Positions 23,379-33,656 of a stretch of 64,000 nt of DNA are shown here, one piece after another (position 1 is the first letter of the stretch; every line of letters starts with the position of its first letter). A program made the position numbers and the translations under genes. The DNA lies in assembly GCA_004369085.1 (NCBI GenBank), contig ML210162.1:186001-250000 (forward strand). The letters are read 5' to 3'. The notes under the pieces were generated by a model, which saw nothing but the letters and a program-made list of their open reading frames with translations, ran no database searches and had not been told where the DNA came from. Source of the stretch: Coprinopsis marcescibilis (Eukaryota; Basidiomycota; Agaricomycetes; Agaricales; Psathyrellaceae).

Positions 23379-25344
23379 ATGGCCGCGCAGCATGCACCAC
23401 CTCCCGTGGAAGCTGACTCGGATACGGACTTGGAAGATCAGATTTACAGCGACGAAGAGTCTGCAACTCCTACCTCTCCTCCGACTTCCTGTCATCGCTC
23501 TCTCGCGTCGAATCCGCAGCGTTGCGCGTCGTCGGTTTCAGCGCCGAGTCCTCCTCCTACTGCTGCTAGTGCTGATGATGATGTTGCTGTTGCTTGCACT
23601 CCGAGTCCGCCTCAAACCAGAACCTGCGATGCGAGTACAGACACGCCCAAGCCTGAGGACCAAAGAGGCCTGAGGCTCGCTGAGGACTGTGAAAGCGATA
23701 GGGACTGCGACAGTGAAGAAGATGACGAGGGCGATCAGAGCGCGCATAACATAACATCCACGACGGAACTGGAACCAGAAGAGCTTCAAGACCCACAAAT
23801 CGTCGACAGCGAAAGCGAGGGCGAGGGCGAACTAGTCAAATTGCGTTCAATCGAGAGTCCAGAAGAACCAGACCCGTTAACAGCTGAAGATGAGGAAGAT
23901 GGGATTGAATATGAGGATGTGGAGGTGGACAGTGACGTTGAAGTAGGAGTGGGACGACGGGGCACGTCGCCTGATGTTCTTGATATTGTCGAGAGAGTTT
24001 GTTCAGACGTTGGTGTCTGTGCTGAGCCTGTAGCCGTATCCAGTAATATCGACACCGAGACTAGGATCGAGGCGGAGGCAGAGATAGAGACAGAGGCCGA
24101 CCGCCATACTTCCCCACCGCTCCCGCAACGCCCGCCTCCAGGACCAAATTTTGCGAGAATGGCGCAGAGCCTCGTCGAGAGGGCGCTTGTATGGAAGCGC
24201 AGGACTACCACTGTACCGCGTACAACGCTGGTCCCGATGAAGAGAAAGAGTACGGAGAGGAATGTAGTTGAGGAGTTGCATGTGAAGGCTGCTGCTGGTG
24301 GAAGTGCTAGTGCGGGCAAGCCTGTTGAGACGAAAAGACCACGCGGTCGACCGCCGTTGAAGAAGAGGAGACTGGTACTGGATGTTGATGATGACTTTTC
24401 CGAGCCTGAACCGCAAGTAAAGACTCGGAGGTTAACTCCTAGGCACGCGCCGTTACCGGCAATCGAGGACGACTCAGATATCGATAAGGTTGAAGATGAC
24501 TGCGAGGCCGATCCTCTAGTTTTCAATGGGCTAGGAACAAGTTTCAGACTTCAGGCAGTCGAGGTTGTGAGGAACGATGAAAACAAGGTGGTGCAGACGG
24601 ATTTGCAGGGTGGTGTTAATGAAGAGCTGGAGAGGATGTCCGTGGAGAATGGGAAAAGGCAGACAACACCGCTGTACTTGCCTGACCCAGACGACGACGA
24701 CGGTGATGGCAACGAAAGGCTGGTAGAAGTAGAAAAGGAGACTGAGATGCTGGAGAGAGAAGGGTTTATAGAGATTGCGCCAGTGCCTGGTCCGAGTCCG
24801 TTCGAACGTCTCGAATCAGATCAACCTATAATTGTGGCACCGCAGACTCGGAAACGAAAGCGACCACGAAAGATCAATGAGAGGTTTAAAAACTTTGTTT
24901 TCAAGAGGGTGTTTGGAGAGAGAGATTGTCGGGAGGTCGTTCCTTTGTGCTTCAAGTACAGTCAGGCGGACGACACTGATGAAGTCCATGCGATGAAACT
25001 GCAAAGTCAGTTGTCATTTCAAGAATTGTCCGTGTACTGACTGGTTGCAGTGGTCCAGGAACGATTGCTCTACTCTAACGAGTTCAACAGAGCAGAGAAG
25101 GAGATGCAAACCTTGGGTATGTCTTTTGACCAATGAGCTATCCTTCCTGACACCCCTCTGTAGTGCAAATGCATGAAAACCTGCAAAAGGACCTGGAGCG
25201 AAAGTGTCGGAGGATAGAGTCGTTGATAGGTCAATGTGAGTAGTAGCAGCAGACTCAAAGGACTGCGCTGACACGGATGTAGTGGAAAAATCAAAGGTCG
25301 TGGTGAAGAAGAGGAAGCGAGGTGAACTGTACAACGATTACTAG
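23379..25344 (+). CDS. AT-hook acidic nuclear protein with C-terminal coiled coil
   Basis: 608 residues in four exons (introns 25006-25050, 25117-25163, 25236-25282), which sum to whole codons and end at TAG 25342-25344. The first 280 residues are Asp/Glu/Ser-rich (for example DSDTDLEDQIYSDEES). Near residue 320 is an AT-hook, KRPRGRPPLKKRR, whose RGRP core binds the minor groove of AT-rich DNA. Another basic patch is TRKRKRPRKINERFKNF near 490. The last 100 residues form a likely coiled coil (ERLLYSNEFNRAEKEMQTL; MHENLQKDLERKCRRIESL) ending KKRKRGELYNDY. It is probably a chromatin-associated protein. I do not recognise an orthologue in model yeasts, and no enzymatic domain is visible. Confidence 0.8.
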
Positions 25345-25384
25345 TAGTACTGATCAATACAATCACTTTTTGTCTCTCACCACA

Positions 25385-27497
25385 ATGTCAGTCCTGCGCG
25401 ACCATGACGAGCTGTACGACTACTACCTCTCTACTCTCAGTCTTGCGCTAGAAGCAGAACAAGAAGCTCTTTGGTGGGCGAAAACATCCAGCTCCAGCTC
25501 ACATCTTCTTCTCTACTTTTGCCAGAGTCAGTGCTGTCTGCTCTCCTAATGACATCACAACCTCAAATCTTCCTACCGCAGCTCTTCCACACCGCCTAAA
25601 GTCACTCACGACCGCTCTTATTCAAAACCCAGAAACAGACGTGCAATATGTCTTGTTTCCAAATTCACCAACCTCTACCCAGTCCCCCATCTCCTTGTTT
25701 AACCGTCTGCGCGAAGAATGCGTACACAACCAAACTTCGCTCCATTTCCTCCGCAACGAGCGTGCAGAACAGCTCGGTCTGCTCGCTATCACCATTCTCA
25801 AATCCTCCCAAGCATCTACCCTTGAGCTCGCAACAACCACAAAACTGTCCTTTACAGCTCACCCTCCGACAATATCCATCGCGTCACATAGGCGGCCCTC
25901 GCAGCTCGCGTTGATCTGGCCGAAACTCCTCTTGAACACCGTGCTCATTTATTCGTCGTATCGCCTCTTGCGGCACACGTATGACAACCGGTTCTTGATC
26001 AAAGAGTTCGTGCGGGAAGGCAAGGAGGCTCTCGAGGGTCTCGTGCAAGGGTGGGTGCTGGAGCCCGTCAAGGAGGTATGGAATACGGTTCGCGCTACTG
26101 GGGATAACTATCCTGGTAGAGAAGGACTCGTTCGAAGGGAGGGCGTTCTTGCCGATATAGAGGTCAGTATCTCACTCTAGCATATGTCAAGTGCGTCATA
26201 TTCACCACCCCTATGTAGTCCCTGGAGAGGATGGCTCTGTCCTTGGCGAAAGATGTGCTACAATATGACGACGCACAATTGGAGGTGTTGAAGCAGCAGG
26301 TACGCGTTTACTCTACCCTTGGTCGTTTACGATTAATCTTTGCGATGTAGGTTAACCAAGGAGACCTAACGCCCCTCATGCAACTTTACGAAAACGATAT
26401 CCGGAGTCCACTCAAGAGTGCGCTAGCAGGCACTCTCGTGCGTGGCATCTTGGTACAGGTCCAAAAAGCCAAGGTGCGCTACATTCCCCATCATTCCTAG
26501 TCCTGCCTAACCTTGCTTTTCACGTCAGGTTGACATTGACCAAGCCTTAACCGGCATCGACAAGCTCCTTAAATCCCAGGAACTCACGTTCGCTTTCGTC
26601 GGTGTTGCACCGGCCTTGTTTATCCTCTACGCCGTCGCGCAAGGTGGTGCTGCACTCTCGCGGTACACTATTGCCGCAGTTGGTTGGGGCGCAGGCAAGG
26701 TCGTCCAAGGAGCAAAAGCAGCTGGGGGGTTCATTGCGAGTGTCAAGCACCTTGCCAGGCTTGGGCAGGTCAACGACGAGCTAGGTGTGAGGGGCAAAGA
26801 CGCAGGGGCCAACCAGGATGGGAGGACCACCTATGTTGCTCTGCAACGGGTGAGCAGGAAACAGGCTTGGGCTGATCTGAGGCGGGTGGAGAGGTTGTTG
26901 ATCAAGGGGAGGGTAGGGGATGAGAGCGTCGTGAATCCCGTCGTCCCTGCCAAAGAAGGGCTTCCATCCACAGCCAGCGCTGTCAACGATAACAAGGACA
27001 TGACGCCACTCGCCACCGGTCTGCTTATACTGTCGGTGGAGAGGTTGAGGGTGTTTGGAGAGGGGCTGCAGTCGAAGGTTTCTTCCTCGATCGCTGCTAG
27101 TCCCGCTTTGGACGAGTGTCCGTCCCCGACGTCTGACCCCCGGTCGCCTACTACTACACCTACGCCGCTGGCACAATTCCCGCCGCATGTACGGACCGGG
27201 ACGCTTGGAGCAGGGGTTGCTGTTGGTGCGGCTGTTGGTGCTGGGGTGGGGATTGGGTTCCAGAAGTTGTTGAGCGCTGCTACTGGACGTGGGGTTATCG
27301 GCGGAAGAGGAGTAGGAAGGGAGTTGAACTTGGGGCTGACGAGTGATGTGCGTTTGGCGTTTTTGGAGGATGTGGAGGACTTGGGTGATTTGAGGCTGAG
27401 TCGGGAGGAGAGGTTGAGGGTTGTGGAGAGGATTTGGAGGTGTTTGGATGGATGCGGGGGTGGTGTGCAACGAAATAAGGGGCTTGTTTATCCCTAG
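25385..27497 (+). CDS. NCA2: NCA2-like mitochondrial protein (nuclear control of ATPase 2)
   Basis: 631 residues in five exons (introns 25527-25581, 26163-26218, 26300-26350, 26474-26528), all in frame. The family layout is visible: a variable N-terminus, RPSQLALIWPKLLLNTVLIY, RFLIKEFVREGKEALEGLVQ, WVLEPVKEVWNTVRATG, a middle block GDLTPLMQLYENDIRSPLKS, LVQVQKAKVDIDQALTGIDK, and hydrophobic segments around FAFVGVAPALFILYAVAQGG. In yeast NCA2 works with NCA3 to control expression of mitochondrial ATP synthase subunits 6 and 8 and sits in a mitochondrial membrane. Regulation here is not known. A Gly/Ala-rich hydrophobic stretch (GAGVAVGAAVGAGVGIGF) near the C-terminus may be another membrane segment. 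Confidence 0.9.
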
Positions 27498-28293
27498 GTT
27501 TATGGGTAGAGGGCTGGTTGTGGCGTAATAGAAGTGGTGTGGGAGTTCTACTGGATTTTATAGGGGTCTGCCTGGCAATTCGCTTTTGTCTGTGGGGCGA
27601 AGCGCCCGGCCCGTCATTAGCGCTTAGGTTTTGGGACGCGTCGCGTCGCGTCATGGCGCATGTTGGTATGTTATGTGAGAATGTTGTTGGCGCCTTTCAT
27701 GTCAGTTGCACTCTTGAAGAGCGAAAAGTGGCACACTCCACCGGGTGTACGAACATGATTTGGAGTCGATTTTCTGGTGCCTGGTTTGGTACTGCCAAAG
27801 GCAAGATGGTTGGTGCATCGGCGACCATGCCACGATGTCTGTTCTCAAGTGTTCCCCGTCTCTGCATGCAATCGTAATCTCATCATATTTTGCTGCGCGA
27901 ATGCACTTAAGCCCCTGGCATCTTCCCTATTGCCCATGGTTCAGTTTAACTGCCCGATAAAGAAGGATACTTTCTGCAATTGACATAAATACAGTACTGA
28001 GCGAATACATATAGCGAGAGAGAGAAAAAGGAAAGCGACATAAGAGTACAACAAATGAATCAGAGTACGGTAGTGCATGGATCAAGATGCCTGACACCAA
28101 TATGGGTGTGCATATACATACGAGCAGATGCAAGGGACAGATGATGGTATAGATCCAAAGAGAAAAGCGTAGAATGCGGAAAACGGTTGAGGTTAACCGG
28201 CAACAGGGAATTGTGCAAAGCAAGTCGTGGGTCGTCAGCGGGTCGTAAATTCGTTATTTAAGAAAGAGAGGCGGCGGTTGCGGAACGTTCAGT
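27498..28293. other. Convergent intergenic region
   Basis: About 0.8 kb between the stops of NCA2 and NACHT gene B. It contains a small GC-rich repeat (gacgcgtcgcgtcgcgtc near 27635). No gene is apparent. Confidence 0.5.
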
Positions 28294-31031
28294 TCACAGT
28301 CGGTACCGGCTACATAGTTGCAAAAATCAGTAAGCCTCTCACACATCCAACACCAAGAATGAGGTGTACATACCTGGTAATCAACTTGACCCTCTTCATA
28401 TCCCTCGAAGTAAACCTGTCCCACAACCTGTCCATAACGGTAGGCTGGGGTTTGCCACCATTAACCCCCGCAGGAAGCTTATCCCAGAACTGGAGGTTAG
28501 CACGACGCCATTTGCGGCACACAGGTGTGCAGCCTGACCAAGGACACTGCAAGTCAAGAGCCTCAGCATCAGAAAACTGTATGTGACGGAAGAATCGATT
28601 ACTCACCTCGACGTGCACCCACTGGTACATCGCGTCTACATCTCCTCGCATGTCTTTGAATCCAGCTGCGTAAAACAGCCAAAGCTCGATGTCAAACTTG
28701 CTCAAGAGGTCGTGAAGTTCTTGGTCGTACGGGATACTGAACGAACAGAATTTGCCGAGTCGCAGCTGGGAAAGCATGCCTGCGGCTTGGTCCAGGCTCT
28801 CGTGGTTCGCGTTGGTCGGCTGGCTTTCGTGCTAGAAAGAAGTGGACAACATGAGTTTATAGAAATAAGGATTGTGGTTAATGAAATGCGCACATGGACG
28901 GTAGCAGCTTTGAGGTAGTAGAGGGCAAGGTCAGTGTTGAGCCTTGCGCGGGGTACGTATAAACTCTTGCTCCTTGAAGGGTCCTGCAAGAAGTGCACAA
29001 AGGACTCGTCGAAGAATCTGAACCTATACGGGTCCCTCACCTCCCTCCGACTCCTTTCCTTCCGCCTCTCCCTTTCGTAAGCCTCGTTTCCAGCTACATC
29101 CACATTCATAAATCCCTCCCTCCTCTGCCTCGAGGCACCGCTGTTTCCACTCGCACTTCTCTCCACAGACGCACGGGCTACGACACCCATAACCGGTTCA
29201 GGCACATACACCACGCTCTTCAGGCCCGCCAGCGTGTCGACCAGGTTGCCTTCGTCCCAGGCACCAAACGGGCAGCTCCACGAGTCGAAAAAGAAGTGGG
29301 CGTTGCTGTAGGTCAGGTCCACTCCAGAACTGAGGAGTTCTTGGATGGCCCGCAGAACTCGGACGGCTTTCATCGGTTTCTCCTCGTCAATGACTGTGCT
29401 AAATCCCTCTTCGCTCGACCGTTTGGGAGGTTCCCCTTGTCCATCATCGGCATCTGTCGTAGATAGAACGTACTTCTGGTTGTTCAGAATACACGTATAG
29501 AGCGCGTCCAGAGCCGCATGGTCGTTCCCGCCCTTTGCGTACGTCTTGGTAAACTTGGTGTTCACGACCAACCTCAGACGATGCTTGATCTGTGCCGTCG
29601 GCGAGGGAATGCTCGAATCGCAGCTGAAGACGTCGCTATTCGGTCTGTTGGGCGTGAAGCTCGACGTCCCAAGCATATCAGCTTCAAGGCAGATGAAGCG
29701 CACGGCCGTCGTCGCATAGACAAACGATCCAGCGGCGTTGTACACCAGCTGGTCCAAATCTGCTTCACTTGGCCACTGCTTCGCGCCACTCGTCGCACCC
29801 CCGCTGCACTTGCCAATCCCGTACCGCCGTGCGATCTCGGAGAACCGACAATTGAAGTAGAGCCGGATGTCGGTGTTTGGGTCGATCCCGTTGCGCGCGT
29901 CGAGCGTTATGCGGTAGGTGATGCTCGCGAACTCGGGGGCGGTGAATTGTTGGTTTATAGTTGCGTTCCCGCGGCTCGAGACGACGATGCGGAAGGGCAT
30001 GCGGTTGTCAATCGCGGCTTTGCGGAGGACGCTGAGGATTTCGATGTTGGTGTGGATCGAGTTGGCATTGCTGCTGGCGCTGCTTTTCGGGGGAGTTGGG
30101 CTTGTAGGGGGGGAGGAGAGACCGGCGTTGAGAACGTTGTGGTGCCCGGTGCTCCTGCCCCTGCGGTGGCGTTGGTGGTGGACCGTGACTTGCTGCTCGA
30201 CATCTGCGCCGATATCATCTAAACCGTCAATGATGATAAGCTTGGGCCATAGTGCTGTGGATCTGCTGTTGGCTTGAGCATTGGCGAGGGGCTCGAGGAT
30301 GAGTTTCTCCATTTGCACCAACGGTCTTTGGCTGAAGATCGTCCGGTCTTTTTCCACCGCACGGGAAACAAACCCTGCGAGTCCGGGTACGGTTTGGGTG
30401 AGTTGGTAGGCCAGAGTGGGGATGAGGAGTGACAAGGGCGTGCTGGATATTTCAGAGTTAACCTCATGGCCATTTGTCGCCGTGCGATGGGAGAATGCAG
30501 GAGATGCAGGCGAACGGGATGTGTCGGAGGCTGAGTTGAAGAAGCTGGCTGCTAGCAAGCGTTTTTCGGAGAAGAACTGGGCGATGGCCTGCATGAGCGA
30601 GGACTTGCCGGTCCCTGCTGGGCCGTTAAGCCATAGAATAAGAGTTTTTTCAAGAATGGTGAGGGCTTGGGCGTGCGAGGCTGAGGTTGGAGCAGGAGTT
30701 GAGGGGTGTGAACGGGAGGTGGGTGCGTGGACCCAGCTCATGATATCGTCGAGGACTGCGTTCTGCGCCTCGGGGTGGCATCGAGGTGGTTTGTAGCGTC
30801 GAAAAGAGTTTTGTATCGATTCCGCAGAGATGTGAGTATGCAAAAGCTGGAGACCTGGAACAATTGATAAGTTTCGAAATATTTGGGTGGCTGGCTGCTG
30901 AACTTGCCTGGTCGTTCGGAATTGAGAGAGTCTTCGTGGGGCACAAACGTCCTCTCCCGTCCTGTAGGCTCGTCAAAGGGCCTAGGACTATCGATAAGGG
31001 TAGGGCTGGATTGGACTGTCGAGAACGACAT
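28294..31031 (-). CDS. NACHT-domain NTPase B (NLR-like STAND protein)
   Basis: 852 residues in four exons (introns 30907-30855, 28893-28832, 28373-28310); the exons total 853 codons with the stop. Intron 1 starts GCAAGT (GC-AG) and joins the N-terminal leader to LQLLHTHISAESIQNSF and RRYKPPRCHPEAQ, the usual pre-NACHT linker. Walker A is LNGPAGTGKSSLMQ near residue 115 and Walker B is KLIIIDGLDD near 245. A Ser/Pro-rich insertion (LSSPPTSPTPPKSS) follows Walker B. The C-terminal part has no recognisable repeats, but it contains a run of basic residues (YERERRKERSRREVRDP). A 30-base in-frame stretch at 28577-28606 has splice-like ends but is too short for an intron and is read as coding. The last coding exon is only 16 bases. 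Role in self/non-self recognition is inference from the family. Confidence 0.85.
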
Positions 31032-31997
31032 GTCTCAAGCGAGGTGGCACTGGTCGGTGATAAAGGAGATCCTAGGTGTAATTCTCGCCGCTCCAAGTTT
31101 TATATGGCAGCTCCCCGGTCTTAATGGGAGCAAAACAGCACAAGGGCTGGTCGCAGCCTCACGGGTGGAGAACACTGCGGTGGATCCGGAGTAGGGCTGA
31201 TAGCTGGCGGTGATTTATTTCCAGTGACCTGATTGGGCCGAACACATGCTCTGGGCTTGGCGCGAGGCAATGTCAAGGCACCTGGTCGCCTGCTGACCTT
31301 CCCCAGAGGTGTTCACGGACCTAGAGTATTTCCGGTGTGAGGCTATGGAATCCAGGCAACGTATCGGAGCTGGTCGTTATCAAGCATCTCCTCACCGCTG
31401 CATCTTTCGTGGGAAGTTGAGATAATTGTTCTTTCTTCGTGCTGAAAGAGATCAGAATGGAGGAAAACATAACGCACCACACCCCAATTAACAGATTTCT
31501 GCATTCTCCGTACAACTATATCCTAAGGAACAAGGGCAAGGTACTTCAAGCTTAGCGATTAAGCGCTAACCAAGGGCCAAGGCAGTGCCAGACATCCCGC
31601 CATGATCGCGCCAAGACCGTTTGCAGCTTGACTTCGAACCATACACTCAACAGTTTTTCTATCTGCTTCGCCAAACACCAGAACGCGCTTTTGTCGGACT
31701 CTTCTCGGACTCTATCAAGCTGTGGCTCTAGGATTGACCCTTCCTGGAAATTAGAAATATTGTGGCTGTCTTAACGCCACCCACAGCTGGTTCAATTTAA
31801 ACAACTGCACTCAAAAAGCAGCAATTAATATTAATGTCAAGTATACACGCCAGCCTGAGGGCTCACATATGCTAACGGCGCTCTACATCGGCTTAATTAT
31901 GACATCCTGTGCGATCCTCGGCTCTCATGATTATTTCATAAATACGACAGACAGTGCTGCCCTCCCGGGATTTATCTCTTTCTCCCATTGGCACACC
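31032..31997. other. Divergent intergenic region
   Basis: About 0.97 kb between the start of NACHT gene B (-) and dehydrogenase copy 1 (+), holding both promoters. No RNA gene or repeat was recognised. Confidence 0.5.
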
Positions 31998-33511
31998 ATG
32001 TCCTCGCTTCTGGGCTGGCTACTCTCTCAATGGCTATCTCTCTGGTTCTCCTTTTCAAACCGCGTCGCCTTCTTCAAAGAGGCTTGGTTCGCAGGCAAAC
32101 CGACTTGGACGCTGGCGGACGTTCCAGACCTCACCGGACAGGTTATCATTGTCACTGGCGGTAGCTCTGGAATTGGGGTCGAAACGATACGAGTAAGTGT
32201 CTATCATTATCCTCATTTACATCTCTACGGTTTGTGTTGATACCCATTGGATTGGCGTTTAGACTTTGCTGCGACGAAACGCAAAAGTGTATTTGGCAGC
32301 TCGAAATGAAAAGGCGTCCAATGCAGTGATTGTGCGATTGCATTCGGAGACGGGTCAGAAAGCTCTCTTCCTGAAGCTTGATCTGACCGACCTTGATTCC
32401 GTGAAGGTTGCTGCAAGGGAATTTCAAAGGCGCGTGCTCGTCGTTGCGTTGTGGTCAGGCCTCTGATGTTTCTTTGTAGAAAGGAAACACGTTTGGATGC
32501 TCTCTATAATAATGCGTGAGTTCTCCTCCCTTGTTGTCTGATAAAACGAAGCATATCAATCACCAAATTGCAGAGGTGTCAGCCATGTGCCCGTGGATCA
32601 GACGATAAATGGATACGATATTGTCTTCCACACAAATGTGATCGGTTAGTAGGCCTTTCTTAACCAAGTCGATAGCACTGGCTTATGAATTCACAGGCCC
32701 CTTCCTCTTGACAAAGCTTCTATTGCCTCTCCTGCTGGAAACAAGAAAGGTTCGCGACGACAAACGCGTCAGGATCATCCACTTGTCCTCTTCCGCACAT
32801 CATTTTGCACCACCACAACTTTTGGACTTTGCTACTTTCAAGGATGGTCCAGCAAGAAGGAAGCACGGGTTAGATCTCAATTTCTTTTACTGCCAAAGCA
32901 AAGTTGTAGGTGATATCCAGTGCTTCTGAGGCGTAGACTGCTGATGAGTGACTGCATCTCGGCTTCGCAGGCTAATATACTCGTGTCGAACGAAGTGGCT
33001 CGACGCTACGGATCGAGAGGGGTGATATCGCTGGCCGTTAATCCTGGTAAGGATTTTTATCAACATTTGCGCCTAAAGGATAGTGTCTTACATGACAATG
33101 GCATGAATTTAGGCAACTTTGAGACGCCAATCCAAAGAAACGTTCCGCGTTGGATACAGAGGGTGCTGGTATGTATCGAATCCATGGGAAGTTTACTTGG
33201 TCAATTGAAACTAATGCCTAAATGTTGTTGCTGCTTGTCAGAAACCCGTGCTCTTTATACATCCGTATGAGTGGAATTCCTTAGCTGCCCTTTGGGCTGG
33301 GACGTCAATCGAAGCCGGAGAGATTAATGGAAAGGTGCGGCATTTTCGCCCAGTTGGCATTCTGAGAGGACTAAGAGACTGCTGCTAGTATATTATCCCA
33401 TGGGGTAAAGTTGGGACTCCGAGAAGAGAGACATATGATAACTCATTGGGGAATGAACTCTGGACATGGCTCGAGGAGCAACCCAGTGTTTCAGAGTCAA
33501 GTTGGATATAA
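31998..33511 (+). CDS. Short-chain dehydrogenase/reductase, copy 1 (intact)
   Basis: A membrane-anchored SDR. The N-terminus MSSLLGWLLSQWLSLWFSFS is hydrophobic and suggests an ER anchor. The Rossmann fold shows the cofactor motif TGGSSGIG, LDALYNNAGVS with the NNAG motif, catalytic Ser in RIIHLSSSAHHF, and catalytic Tyr/Lys in FFYCQSKVANILVSN. The end is YIIPWGKVG...SESSWI and TAA at 33509-33511. It resembles fungal retinol dehydrogenase/WW-oxidoreductase-like SDRs; the substrate is unknown. Several introns interrupt it; the first is 32193-32262. Intron 2 (32430-32479) has a GCGCGT donor in place of GT, whereas the paralogue downstream has GTGCGC at the same place. The start is taken at the Met opening the hydrophobic segment; longer in-frame starts exist at 31869 and 31911. 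Confidence 0.85.
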
Positions 33512-33610
33512 TATCAAAGTCCATCCGAATTGTGTTGTGGTATCAGATCTATTTTGCGCCTATTTATCGCTGTGGGCGTTACATCCAAGATGATTCCAAC
33601 TTCCCCGAGG

Positions 33611-33617
33611 TATAAAT
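33611..33617 (+). promoter_or_regulatory. Probable TATA box upstream of dehydrogenase copy 2
   Basis: TATAAAT lies 40-46 bases upstream of the ATG at 33657, a typical fungal core-promoter spacing. It sits in the 145-base gap between the two tandem copies. Confidence 0.45.
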
Positions 33618-33656
33618 TGTTCGCTCGCCTTTCTCTCCTGCTCTCGCTAGTCTGCC

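Noticed and set aside
23786..24526. A 246-codon open frame on the minus strand inside the AT-hook gene
   Set aside because: It is the complement of an acidic, Ser-rich coding exon, has no family resemblance, and lies fully inside the better-supported plus-strand exon.
29518..30222. A 234-codon plus-strand open frame antisense to NACHT gene B
   Set aside because: It is a mirror frame of a clear NACHT coding exon, and its composition follows the codon bias of the opposite strand.
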